DNA from: Prochlorococcus sp. AG-418-D13
GTDB taxonomy: Bacteria; Cyanobacteriota; Cyanobacteriia; PCC-6307; Cyanobiaceae
NCBI GenBank assembly: GCA_003214315.1
Contig: QCLU01000003.1
Coordinates: 119,010-183,009, forward strand
DNA length: 64,000 nucleotides
Direction: 5' to 3'
Below are positions 20,445 to 29,724 of the stretch, piece by piece. The notes below the pieces were generated by a model. The model was not told the DNA's origin. It searched no databases and saw only the letters and a program-made list of their open reading frames with translations. Each line of letters opens with the position of its first letter. Position 1 is the first letter of the stretch. A program made the translations under genes and the position numbers.

Positions 20445-21281
20445 ATGCAAGATATAAAAAAAAAGTTTTGGCTTGAAAAATTTGATTGTTTTTCAATTAC
20501 TGGAAAAGATACCAGAAAATTTTTGAATGGAATAACAACTAGTAATATTCTTAATTCAGAAAATAAAGTTATCAAAACTTGTTGGTTGACTCCAAATGGA
20601 GTTTTAAGGTCATTAATTGAAATTATTTTTTTAGAAAGAAACTTAGAAGTAATTATCTTGGCGGGAAACACTAATGAAATAATTGATTACTTTAATCAAA
20701 TTATTTTTCCAGCGGACGATGTACTTCTAAGTGAACCTTTCTTGATCAATAGAATTCAGGAAATTGATGAATCTAGTTCATGGAGAACTTACCAGCCTAT
20801 TTTCTTCAAAACAGAAGATAAAGAATTTGAAATATATAAAAATAAAATCAATTTACTAAATCCCAATGATTTAAAACTTTGGAAGATTAATCAGGCAATA
20901 CCCTCTTGCGAAATGGAAATAAATGGAAAAAATAATCCTCTTGAGCTCGGATTAAAAGATCTTATAGATTTTAATAAAGGTTGTTATTTAGGACAAGAAA
21001 CAATGTCAAAAATAAAAAATGTTTCGTCTTTAAAACAGGAAATAAGAATTTGGAAATCATTGGAATCTAATTTTAATTTAGACGCTGAAGATAAAAATTT
21101 ATATATAAATTCTGCTAAAGATGTTTCTGTAGGCAAAATCACTAGTATTTTTAAATCAGATTCTCAAATAGAAGGATTAGCAATGATAAAAAGAAAATAT
21201 TTAGAAGAAGGAAGTTATTTTTTTTCAGAAATTTTTGGAGAAATCATTATAAATAAATCTGTAGGTTCAATTTTTCTTTAA
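20445..21281 (+). CDS. ygfZ: YgfZ/GcvT-like folate-binding protein
   Basis: A 278-residue protein with an aminomethyltransferase-like fold and the diagnostic motif KGCYLGQET around residue 178, which defines the COG0354 family (YgfZ, mitochondrial Iba57). Members use folate and assist iron-sulfur cluster maintenance and MiaB-dependent tRNA modification. It lies 10 bases after pyrE. Its 3' end overlaps the RecB-like gene convergently by 15 bases. Confidence 0.88.
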   Translation: MQDIKKKFWLEKFDCFSITGKDTRKFLNGITTSNILNSENKVIKTCWLTPNGVLRSLIEIIFLERNLEVIILAGNTNEIIDYFNQIIFPADDVLLSEPFLINRIQEIDESSSWRTYQPIFFKTEDKEFEIYKNKINLLNPNDLKLWKINQAIPSCEMEINGKNNPLELGLKDLIDFNKGCYLGQETMSKIKNVSSLKQEIRIWKSLESNFNLDAEDKNLYINSAKDVSVGKITSIFKSDSQIEGLAMIKRKYLEEGSYFFSEIFGEIIINKSVGSIFL

Positions 21282-22685
21282 TTGATTTTTGATTAAATAT
21301 TCTGCAACTTGTAGGGTAGCCAAACAATCATCTTTGTTATATTGGATAATTTTTTTTAAAAATATTTCGTTTTTTGTTATTTGATATTGAATCCACCAAT
21401 AAAGGGCTTTCGATCCACTTACATTTTTCTGCGCCCATTCAAATCCAAGCCAATTAGAAACAGTTTTTAAGCCATAGTTTTTTAGTGGTAATATCCAAGA
21501 CTTTCTTATTAAGGTATGTAAGTCAATAAATCTGTAGGAAAGTGAATCAATTTCTTCAAAACTAAAATTTAGTTCTTTAGCAATATTAATTATTGATATT
21601 TTTTCAGTTTCTCCGTAATGCAAAACTGGCCATTCCTTGTGTGAAAAAAGTCTTTCAATAATTAGCCTATAAGATTCTCCTTTATTGTTGTTAAGATTTA
21701 AGATTGGATCATAAATAAGATCTTCTTTTTTTATAGACAAATTATTTACTTTTAAAAATCCATATAAAAAATCATGCTTTTCATCTGGATTTGACTCAAT
21801 ATCAAATATATAAAATCCCGAACTTATTTTTTCTAATAGATCTTCCTTATTATTTTTATTAGAAATGAAATATGGTTCTCCAGAAATATATGCTTGTGCT
21901 TGCTTTACAAATATGGATGCTTTTTGATACTTTTGATTTTTGAATTTAGATAATTTATCGCCAAGTTTTTTTTCGCTATACGAAGCTAATGTTTGGGTAT
22001 TAGTTATTCCGTTTTCTTTGAGTAACGAGGCCGTTTTGGACCCTATTCCATCTATATCTGTTAGATATCCATTTTCTTTTGCTTCTTTGTCACAAAATTT
22101 TTGCCAGGAACAAATAGTACATTTTTTTCTATCTTGAGTTATTTCTGGTATAGATCCCTCCAAGCATTCATTCAAGTTTAATAAAACATTCAAAACTTTT
22201 TTTCTTAATTTTTTACTTAAATAAATTTCTTCAACTTTAACTTTTTTATTAAAAGTTGAAATTACTAATCCTTTCTCAATTTTAGATTCTTGAAAAGATT
22301 CCAAAAGCATAGAACAAAAAGCTAAGTCGAATAAATGTTCTTTAGTTGTTTTGTGGCCTAACTTATAAACAGCAGGTAAATATTTATATTGTCCCCATTT
22401 ACTTTTACCTTTAGTCTTTACAAGTAATTGTGGAAGTATCTCTGTGTTTATATTTTGGAAAAGATTCCCTTTGATTTTTAATCCAATTACCCCTTGATAA
22501 CCATTTTCAAAGGCTTTTAATCCTGTATATATTTCACCATTACAAAATTCAGAGAAAATTTGAAACTGATTAATTTTATCTATAGCTTTATGGGGAGACC
22601 AAACTTCATAAGATTTTTTACCCTTAAAATCGAGCCATGCTTTTCTTTTGCATCTTGTAAAACTTTTTAAATGAAGAGAATTCAA
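21267..22685 (-). CDS. RecB-like nuclease with HhH and DEDD domains (TM0106 family)
   Basis: A 472-residue multidomain protein. The N-terminal half has the iron-sulfur cysteine pattern seen in Cas4/AddB-type nucleases: Cys12 in RCKRKAWL, then Cys189, Cys192 and Cys198 in CTICSWQKFC. Residues about 208-245 form a helix-hairpin-helix (DIDGIGSKTASLL). The C-terminal part resembles an RNase H-like 3'-5' exonuclease with DIES at 295-298 and a late NKDDCLAT motif. This matches the TM0106 family of predicted RecB nucleases. The cellular role is unknown; it is conserved in cyanobacteria and not obviously phage-related. Confidence 0.82.
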   Translation of the reverse strand: MNSLHLKSFTRCKRKAWLDFKGKKSYEVWSPHKAIDKINQFQIFSEFCNGEIYTGLKAFENGYQGVIGLKIKGNLFQNINTEILPQLLVKTKGKSKWGQYKYLPAVYKLGHKTTKEHLFDLAFCSMLLESFQESKIEKGLVISTFNKKVKVEEIYLSKKLRKKVLNVLLNLNECLEGSIPEITQDRKKCTICSWQKFCDKEAKENGYLTDIDGIGSKTASLLKENGITNTQTLASYSEKKLGDKLSKFKNQKYQKASIFVKQAQAYISGEPYFISNKNNKEDLLEKISSGFYIFDIESNPDEKHDFLYGFLKVNNLSIKKEDLIYDPILNLNNNKGESYRLIIERLFSHKEWPVLHYGETEKISIINIAKELNFSFEEIDSLSYRFIDLHTLIRKSWILPLKNYGLKTVSNWLGFEWAQKNVSGSKALYWWIQYQITKNEIFLKKIIQYNKDDCLATLQVAEYLIKNQLKKN

Positions 22686-22765
22686 ATTATTTTTTAAGGG
22701 CGGTTTTAAAATTTACTCATATAAATTAGTATAGATAATTAAAAGACATCAAGGAAATTTGAAAT

Positions 22766-24220
22766 TTGAGAGCTGATAAATTAGATAAGATAAAATTTGG
22801 AACTGATGGTTGGAGAGGAATTATTGGTTTTGACTTTAACCTGTCCAATCTTTCCAGAGTTGTTGTCGCTGCATGTCAGGAGTTGCATTATCAATACTAT
22901 AAAGAAGTTAATTCAAAGAAAATTATTATTGGATATGATCGTAGATTTATGGCTTGTGAATTTGCCAAGCAAATAGTGCCTTTTGTAAGAGGATGTGGTT
23001 TCGAACCGATCTTATCTGATAGCTTTGTTACAACACCCTCTTGTAGTTTCTATGCCAAAGAAGTCGGTTGTCTTGGAGCATTAGTAATTACAGCAAGTCA
23101 TAATCCATATAATTGGCTAGGTCTGAAAATAAAGAGCTTTAATGGATGTTCTGTTGACGAATCTTTTACAAGTGAAGTTGAAAAAAGATTAGTGCTTGGA
23201 AATTCAATTGAAAAAATAGATGGTGTTAATCAATTGGTAGATATTAAGAAATTTCATTTAGATAGAATTAAATCCCTTTTTGATATTGACAATATTTCCA
23301 AGAGATTAAAAAAAATGAAATTGAGAATTTTTGTAGATTCTATGCATGGTTCAGCTTCAAATTGTATGGCTGAGATTTTTGCTTCTAATGATTTAGAAGT
23401 TATTTCAGAAATCAGGAAAGATGCTGATCCTTTTTTTGGAGGAAAACCTCCTGAACCTCTTTTGAATTATGCAGATGATCTAAAACAAACACTAATGAAA
23501 AATTCAACAAATGAAGTGAAAACTTTAGGAATTATATTTGATGGTGATGGTGATAGAATTGCGGCAATTGACGAAAAAGGAAGATACTCTAGTACTCAAG
23601 ATTTACTCCCATACTTTATTAGCTATTTGGGCGTAATTAAAAATAATTCTTATCCAGTTTTAAAGACTGTTAGTGGTTCAGATATTATTAAAAATATATC
23701 AGAGAGTCAAAATAGAGATGTTTTTGAACTTCCAGTTGGCTTTAAATATATTGCTGAAAAAATGATTAAAGAAAAAATATTTATTGGAGGAGAGGAATCT
23801 GGGGGAGTTGGTTTTGGTGACTTTATGCCTGAAAGAGATGCTCTATATGCAGCGATGGTTTTATTAAATGGAATTGCTGAAAAATCTCAATATTTATATG
23901 AAACCTTAGATGAAATTCAAGAAGATTTTGGGCCAAGTTTTTATAAAAGAATCGATATTAAATTTCCAAATCAGTCAGAAAAAAATAACGTAAAAGAATT
24001 CATCACAGATAATATTCCTGAGAATATTAATAATCACAAGTTAAAAAGTATCTCAATGATTGATGGAATAAAGTTGAGAATTGATAAAAATTTTTGGCTT
24101 CTTTTTAGGTTTTCAGGAACGGAACCTCTTTTAAGGTTATATTGTGAAGCACCAAAAGAATCTTATTTAGATGAATTATTAGAATGGGGTCAAGAATTTA
24201 TAAATTTGGCAGGAAAATAA
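22766..24220 (+). CDS. Phosphoglucomutase/phosphomannomutase family protein
   Basis: A 484-residue alpha-D-phosphohexomutase, predicted to start at a TTG since KFGTDGWRGIIGFDF, the family N terminus, begins within 11 residues. The active-site phosphoserine is in TASHNPYNWLGLK, the metal loop is DGDGDR, the sugar-binding loop is GGEESGGVG, and the phosphate loop is FSGTEPLLR. It interconverts hexose 1- and 6-phosphates; preference between glucose, mannose and glucosamine is not certain. The rdgB ATG follows two bases after its TAA (TAAGGATG). Confidence 0.9.
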   Translation: MRADKLDKIKFGTDGWRGIIGFDFNLSNLSRVVVAACQELHYQYYKEVNSKKIIIGYDRRFMACEFAKQIVPFVRGCGFEPILSDSFVTTPSCSFYAKEVGCLGALVITASHNPYNWLGLKIKSFNGCSVDESFTSEVEKRLVLGNSIEKIDGVNQLVDIKKFHLDRIKSLFDIDNISKRLKKMKLRIFVDSMHGSASNCMAEIFASNDLEVISEIRKDADPFFGGKPPEPLLNYADDLKQTLMKNSTNEVKTLGIIFDGDGDRIAAIDEKGRYSSTQDLLPYFISYLGVIKNNSYPVLKTVSGSDIIKNISESQNRDVFELPVGFKYIAEKMIKEKIFIGGEESGGVGFGDFMPERDALYAAMVLLNGIAEKSQYLYETLDEIQEDFGPSFYKRIDIKFPNQSEKNNVKEFITDNIPENINNHKLKSISMIDGIKLRIDKNFWLLFRFSGTEPLLRLYCEAPKESYLDELLEWGQEFINLAGK

Positions 24221-24222
24221 GG

Positions 24223-24798
24223 ATGAAAAATTTATATTTAGCGAGTAAGAATAAAGGTAAAATTGAAGAATATAAGAAATTGCTTGCTGGAGTTAATTGT
24301 AAATTGTTACTCCAGCCAGAATCATTAGAAGTTGAAGAGGATGGGCTGACATTTAGAGATAATGCAATTAAAAAAGCGAGTGAAGTTTCGAGAAAAACGA
24401 ATAATTTTTCAATAGCAGATGATTCAGGAATTTGTATTGAAGCACTAGGTGGTAAGCCTGGCATTTACTCATCTAGATATGCAGAAAATGATCAGAAGAG
24501 AATTGAACGAGTTTTAAGTGAACTTGATGGAGTTCAAAATAGAAGTGCTTTCTTTATTGCCAATATTTGTGTTAGTTCCCCAAATGGTGAAGTGATTATT
24601 GAATCTGAGGCCAAATGTCATGGCAATATTATTTTAAATCCCAGAGGAAAAAGTGGTTTTGGGTATGACCCAATTTTTGAGGAGAGTTCTACCAGATTAA
24701 CTTTTGCAGAAATGAATAATGATATTAAAGACTCTTGTAGTCATAGAGGTAAAGCATTAAAAAAAATTATTCCAGATTTAATTGAAATTTTTTCTTAA
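24223..24798 (+). CDS. rdgB: XTP/dITP diphosphatase (RdgB/HAM1)
   Basis: A 191-residue house-cleaning NTPase that removes ITP, dITP and XTP from the nucleotide pool. The N terminus MKNLYLASKNKGKIEEYK carries the family SxNxxK-type motif, and ADDSGICIEALGGKPGIYSSRYA and GFGYDPIF are conserved. The frame is open further upstream to 24184, but the ATG at 24223 is the right start because it begins exactly at the conserved N terminus, next to a TAAGG stop/SD overlap with the mutase gene. Confidence 0.94.
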   Translation: MKNLYLASKNKGKIEEYKKLLAGVNCKLLLQPESLEVEEDGLTFRDNAIKKASEVSRKTNNFSIADDSGICIEALGGKPGIYSSRYAENDQKRIERVLSELDGVQNRSAFFIANICVSSPNGEVIIESEAKCHGNIILNPRGKSGFGYDPIFEESSTRLTFAEMNNDIKDSCSHRGKALKKIIPDLIEIFS

Positions 24799-24800
24799 AT

Positions 24801-26285
24801 TCAATTAACCCAAGATCCATGAAGGCCATGAGGAATTGAAATGGGTAATTCATAAACAGCTAATTCTTTTAAGTCTTTTGCCTCTAATATCACTAAATCG
24901 CTTCCTCTTCTTTCTCCGTTCCATAGAAGTATAAATAAAAATCCCTCATCTTCTTTGGAAGAGTTTTCTGATGGAACCATAATTGGTTCACTAACAAATC
25001 CACTTGGACCTGCTGACCAAGAAATCTCTTCCTTAGAAGTTAAATTTATTTTTTTTATTGCTTGAAGTGGAGCGTTCCCCAGCTTCTGAGATGTGCTTGC
25101 CATCCAACTAAAAGTTGCTTTTAATCCTAAGTTTTTAGGATTAACAACAGCAAATTCACAACATTGTTCACTGAAAGTTTCAAGTTCACAAGTTTTTGTC
25201 TTTAGATCGATAATTGATCTTTTAAGTTTTCCTTCTGGATATTTATCAAAATCAATATCCCTAAAATTCTCGTCTGGACCAACTGATGGGAAATCATCAT
25301 AAAAAATACTATCTAATACGATTTTGGAATCTTTTTCAAATGCATTTACATGATGAAAAACGAATCCTTCTGGAGCATCTATTGTTAAAGGAGGCTGTCC
25401 TCTAAATAATCCACTTTCTCTTGGGATGATAAAAAACTTTGCTTTTTTATTTGGGTTTGACTTTAGACATTGTGCTGCTCCTCTTTGACCCATTACAAAT
25501 GGAAGAGGATTGAAATCAATAGCATTCTGTAAAAATATTGCCCAATTAGTTGTAATTGCGAAATCATGAAGGAATGCAAAGCCATTAAATGTATCTTTTC
25601 TGTCAAAAATGAGCTCTCCAGAATTTGTACCGGCATTATCAAATTCCATTAATCTAATGGTACTTTTTGGCCCGGTTTGTACTCCAAAAGTGACTAAAAG
25701 TTGTGAAGATGCATTTGAGTTTAAGTCTGTTTTGGGATGAGCACTGAATGCTTCGTTAGGCTTGAGTACCCCTTTTAATGTTGTTAAACCAATAGTGTCA
25801 AGACTATCAGGATTCATTGCATGTGGACCTGCTGCTTCCCATAATGCGAGAATTTCATCTCCTAATTTAATGACATGTGTATTAGCGATATTCTTGAATT
25901 TTAGGTCTAATGCATTATTTAAAATTCCTCCATTTTTTTGTGTTCCAAAAACACCTCTATAAATAAATTTATCTATTTTTTCTTCTTCCAAATAGCCTTT
26001 AGTTTTAACAAATCTATTTGTTAAGAATGGCTGACCATTTTCGAATTTTATGGATGTTATCATCCCATCACCATCAAATGGATGATGAACCCATTGTCCA
26101 CCTCTCTCTAATATTCCTGGTCCATTTCTTAATAATGTTCCATTTAAATTTTTAATATTATTACCTTTGCTAATTTTTAGAGGCTCTTTAGTTAGCTCCT
26201 TTTCTACATTTTGATAAGCACTTGACCAATCTTCTTTTTTAAAAATATTAAATTTATCAATTTTTTTATCTTGTAAATTAGTCAC
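24801..26285 (-). CDS. Carotenoid oxygenase family protein
   Basis: A 494-residue carotenoid-cleavage dioxygenase of the apocarotenoid 15,15'-oxygenase/RPE65 type. Four iron-binding histidines can be assigned to SAHPK, FLHDF, FHHVNAFE and HGLHGSW at the C terminus, as in cyanobacterial ACO. The N-terminal GTLLRNGPG and HPFDGDGM motifs are also present. It probably cleaves apocarotenoids to retinal-like products; what retinal serves here cannot be told from this window. It lies convergent to rdgB with a 2-base gap. Confidence 0.9.
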   Translation of the reverse strand: MTNLQDKKIDKFNIFKKEDWSSAYQNVEKELTKEPLKISKGNNIKNLNGTLLRNGPGILERGGQWVHHPFDGDGMITSIKFENGQPFLTNRFVKTKGYLEEEKIDKFIYRGVFGTQKNGGILNNALDLKFKNIANTHVIKLGDEILALWEAAGPHAMNPDSLDTIGLTTLKGVLKPNEAFSAHPKTDLNSNASSQLLVTFGVQTGPKSTIRLMEFDNAGTNSGELIFDRKDTFNGFAFLHDFAITTNWAIFLQNAIDFNPLPFVMGQRGAAQCLKSNPNKKAKFFIIPRESGLFRGQPPLTIDAPEGFVFHHVNAFEKDSKIVLDSIFYDDFPSVGPDENFRDIDFDKYPEGKLKRSIIDLKTKTCELETFSEQCCEFAVVNPKNLGLKATFSWMASTSQKLGNAPLQAIKKINLTSKEEISWSAGPSGFVSEPIMVPSENSSKEDEGFLFILLWNGERRGSDLVILEAKDLKELAVYELPISIPHGLHGSWVN

Positions 26286-26357
26286 AACAAAATAATCACT
26301 TTATCTATTTTCGCCAAAAATCAACTGATTTGTGGCTGATTCGAAAAAATTCCTATT

Positions 26358-26963
26358 TTATTGTTTTTCTAACATTCCTTTACTGCTTGGAATTGAATCA
26401 GATCTTCTTGGATCTATCTCGGTAGCCATTCTCATTGCTCTTGAAAAAGCTTTAAAGCACGCCTCAACTATGTGATGTGAATTACTTCCTCGTATTTGAT
26501 TAATATGCAGAGTAATACCGCTGTTATTTACAAAGGCAATAAAAAACTCTCTTACTAGTTCAGTATCATAATTTCCTATTCTAGGGGCTTTTAATTGAAG
26601 ATCATAAGATAGATGCGGTCTACCAGAGCAGTCTAAAGTGACTTGAACTAAAGCTTCATCTAATGGGGCAAAGAAATGTCCAAATCTGCTTATTCCTTTT
26701 CTTTCTCCTAAGGCTTTTGAAAATGCTTTGCCTAATGCGATTCCCACATCTTCATTTGTATGATGATCATCAATATGGGTATCTCCAATTGCTTTTATTT
26801 TTAAATCGAACAAACCATGACTGGATATTTGATGAAGCATATGATCTAAGAATGGTATCCCGGTATCAATCTCAGAAATTCCATTTCCATCTAAGTTTAT
26901 AAATACCGAAATATCTGTTTCATTCGTTTTTCTTTTTATTTCAGATTGCCTTGTAGATGACAT
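26358..26963 (-). CDS. hisB: Imidazoleglycerol-phosphate dehydratase
   Basis: A 201-residue monofunctional HisB, the dehydration step of histidine synthesis. The two HHxxE-type manganese motifs, DDHHTNED and SNHH followed by IVEACFKA, are intact, as is [13 protein letters not shown]. Length is standard for the single-domain enzyme. It follows fabI by 20 bases on the minus strand, perhaps cotranscribed but in an unrelated pathway. Confidence 0.96.
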   Translation of the reverse strand: MSSTRQSEIKRKTNETDISVFINLDGNGISEIDTGIPFLDHMLHQISSHGLFDLKIKAIGDTHIDDHHTNEDVGIALGKAFSKALGERKGISRFGHFFAPLDEALVQVTLDCSGRPHLSYDLQLKAPRIGNYDTELVREFFIAFVNNSGITLHINQIRGSNSHHIVEACFKAFSRAMRMATEIDPRRSDSIPSSKGMLEKQ

Positions 26964-26983
26964 TTTTATGCAAAAAACTTAGT

Positions 26984-27766
26984 TTACATTCCATTAATGC
27001 AGTAACCCGCATCAACATAAATTGTTTGGCCTGAAATGCCGCTAGAGAGATCACTTAATAAAAAAGCAGCAGTATTACCTACTTCTGTTTGAGTGACTGT
27101 TCTGCGTAAAGGAGCCTTTTCTTCAACATTGTGAATCATATCTAAAATGCCACCTATAGCAGAACTCGCAAGTGTTCTTATAGGCCCAGCACTTATTGCG
27201 TTAACTCTGACTTGTTTTTCGGGGCCAAGTTCTGCAGAAAGATATCTTACTGAAGCTTCTAAAGCTGCTTTTGCAACTCCCATCACGTTGTAGTTAGGAA
27301 TCGCCCTCTCTGATCCTAAATAAGTTAATGAGACAACTCCAGCACCATCACTAAAAAGTGGTTTTGCTGCTTTACATAAAGGTGCTAAAGAATACGCACT
27401 TATATTGAGAGCCCTATCAAAACCCTCTGAAGTTGTAGCACTATAATCTCCAATCAATTCATCGCGTCCTGCAAATGCTAGGCAGTGAACTAATCCGTCA
27501 ATTTGCCCCCAATTATCATTTATATTTTTAAAGATTTCTTCAATTTGAGCTGGATTTTGAACATCAAGAGGCAAAAATAACGATGGATTTAAAGGTTCAG
27601 TTAGTTCTCTAACTTTAGATTCGAATCTTCCCTTATCATCAGGCAAATATGTGATTCCAAGTTCTGCGCCAGCTTTTGAAAGTTGTTGAGCGATACCCCA
27701 TGCTATTGAACGATTGTTGGCAATTCCTGTAACAAGAATTTTTTTGCCAGTTAGATTTAGAAGCAT
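26984..27766 (-). CDS. fabI: Enoyl-[acyl-carrier-protein] reductase (NADH)
   Basis: A 260-residue short-chain dehydrogenase fold enzyme that completes each round of fatty-acid elongation. FabI features are the nucleotide-binding GIANNRSIAWGIAQQL, the catalytic Tyr and Lys of YNVMGVAKAALE, and the C-terminal AGPIRTLAS and GQTIYVDAGY. It acts in the cytoplasm. Length is normal. Confidence 0.95.
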   Translation of the reverse strand: MLLNLTGKKILVTGIANNRSIAWGIAQQLSKAGAELGITYLPDDKGRFESKVRELTEPLNPSLFLPLDVQNPAQIEEIFKNINDNWGQIDGLVHCLAFAGRDELIGDYSATTSEGFDRALNISAYSLAPLCKAAKPLFSDGAGVVSLTYLGSERAIPNYNVMGVAKAALEASVRYLSAELGPEKQVRVNAISAGPIRTLASSAIGGILDMIHNVEEKAPLRRTVTQTEVGNTAAFLLSDLSSGISGQTIYVDAGYCINGM

Positions 27767-27865
27767 TTTGTTTATTATTTCTATTATTCTCCTATATAAA
27801 AGTACCTATCTTTACGGATTACTGCAAAATATACAATAATTTTCAAATATCAAAGAATATTTAAC

Positions 27866-28465
27866 TTGAACATGGTCAGAACAAATTCTATGGTTTTGGA
27901 ATTAGGTTTTCAATTACCTAATTTCCAAATGTTAAATGCTAATTCTCCAAATAATCAATATTTTAATTCTCATAATCTAGATAATCGGCATTTACTTTTA
28001 ATGTTTATTTGTGCCCATTGCCCATTTGTTAAATATATTAAGAATCAAATTTCTACCTTGAGTAAAGAAATTGAAAATACAGTTCAAACGGTTGCAATCT
28101 CTAGTAATGATATTGTCACTCATCCTTCAGATTCTCCTAAAAATTTGAGATTACAAGCACAATCACAGGGATGGAGTTTTCCTTATCTATATGATGAAAA
28201 TCAAAATTTTGCTAAGGCACTAAAAGCGGCTTGCACCCCAGATTTTTATCTTTTTTAAAATAAAGGAGATGGTGATTTTTTATTGTTTTATCATGGCCAA
28301 TTAGACGATAGTAGACCAGGTAATAATAGTCCTCTGTCTGGAAAAGATTTGCGCGCTGCTGTAAGAGATTTGAATCAAGATAATTCTTATCCTTCAAATC
28401 AGATGCCCTCTTTAGGTTGCAATATTAAATGGACTCCTGGTAAAGAACCGAGTTGGTTTAAATGA
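27866..28465 (+). pseudogene. Thioredoxin-fold thiol-disulfide protein interrupted by an in-frame stop
   Basis: Two open segments, 27866-28258 and 28259-28465, lie in the same frame and are separated by one TAA at 28256-28258. Together they give a roughly 195-residue redoxin of the AhpC/TSA-thioredoxin type. The first part has the redox motif CAHC (Cys49, Cys52) followed by PFV and ends ...CTPDFYLF; the second continues GDFLLFYHGQLDDSRPGNN, the expected downstream part of this family. The stop probably arose by one substitution (for example AAA to TAA) or is a read error. Translation could start at TTG 27866 or ATG 27872. Confidence 0.8.
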
Positions 28466-28518
28466 ATTAAAATGTTTTTTTACCCATAGAAATATGGTTT
28501 AGGGTTAATATATTCACT

Positions 28519-29724
28519 ATGCAGATACCTCCATTTACTTTAAATAGGCAGTACCAAGAAATTGGCTCTGAAATTGAAAGTGAGATTTCTAAAGTTTTAA
28601 AAGGAGGCCAGTATATTGGAGGACAAGAAATTGCAAAATTTGAAGAGAGTTTTTCTAATCTGATTGGTGTTGAAAATACTATTGGATGTAACAGTGGAAC
28701 TGACGCTTTAGTATTAGCTTTACGCGCATTAGATATTGGCGTGGGTGACGAAGTTATTACCTCATCTTTTAGCTTTTTTGCGACTGCAGAGGCTATTAGT
28801 TCAGTTGGTGCTAATCCTATTTTGGTAGATATAGATCCTGAAACTTATCTTATGAATACTGAACTAATAGAACAAGAAATAAATTCTAATACCAAGGCAA
28901 TTATGCCAGTTCATCTATTTGGGAATGCAGTGAATATGACTTTAATAAAATCATTGGCCAACAAATATGACTTAAAAGTAATCGAAGATTGTGCTCAGGC
29001 AACATGCACAATGTGGGAAAATTCCAAAGTTGGTAGTATCGGTGATATGGGTTGTTTTAGCTTTTTCCCTACAAAAAATTTAGGAGCTGCTGGAGATGGT
29101 GGAGCAGTAACAACTTCAGATCAGAAGATTGCTAAAAAAATTAGAGAACTGGCTGTTCATGGCAGCCCAATAAGATATCACCATACCCAAATTGGATATA
29201 ACAGCAGACTTGATACCATTCAAGCTGCCATATTAAATATTAAAATTAAATATATTTCTATGTGGATTAATAATCGCCAAAAAATTGCTAAAAATTACTT
29301 TGATTTATTAGAAAAAAATCCATTTATTAGTTTTCCAAAAATTAGCTCTGATTCAATTTCCCATTCTTGGAATCAATTTGTCATCAAATTAAGAAACGAT
29401 AAATATTTTTTAAATGAAGATTTTTCAAATTTATTTGATACTGATTGCAAAAAATATTATTCCTTAAGGAATTTGGTAAAACAACAACTTTTTGAAAAAG
29501 GTATTAATTCAATTATTTACTATCCAATTCCAATACACGCACAAATAGCTTATAAAAATAAAAATTTTTCTAGAACAAAACTCATAAATACAGAGAGAAT
29601 TTGTACAGAAGTTCTTAGTCTTCCAATGTTTCCTGAAATTTCTTACGAAGAGCAAGTTTATGTAGCAGAAAATTTAAATAAAGTTTTAAAGAATTGTATA
29701 GAGGAAATTCAAATTTCAGCATAA
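28519..29724 (+). CDS. DegT/DnrJ/EryC1/StrS-family aminotransferase
   Basis: A 401-residue PLP enzyme of the sugar aminotransferase family. The PLP lysine is in SFFPTKNLGAAGDGGAV, and NSGTDALVLALRAL and VEDC-like VIEDCAQATCT motifs are present. Family members aminate keto-sugars for cell-surface polysaccharides or nucleotide sugars, but no other sugar genes are next to it here, so the substrate is unknown. The 3' end overlaps the photolyase gene convergently by 16 bases. Confidence 0.88.
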   Translation: MQIPPFTLNRQYQEIGSEIESEISKVLKGGQYIGGQEIAKFEESFSNLIGVENTIGCNSGTDALVLALRALDIGVGDEVITSSFSFFATAEAISSVGANPILVDIDPETYLMNTELIEQEINSNTKAIMPVHLFGNAVNMTLIKSLANKYDLKVIEDCAQATCTMWENSKVGSIGDMGCFSFFPTKNLGAAGDGGAVTTSDQKIAKKIRELAVHGSPIRYHHTQIGYNSRLDTIQAAILNIKIKYISMWINNRQKIAKNYFDLLEKNPFISFPKISSDSISHSWNQFVIKLRNDKYFLNEDFSNLFDTDCKKYYSLRNLVKQQLFEKGINSIIYYPIPIHAQIAYKNKNFSRTKLINTERICTEVLSLPMFPEISYEEQVYVAENLNKVLKNCIEEIQISA

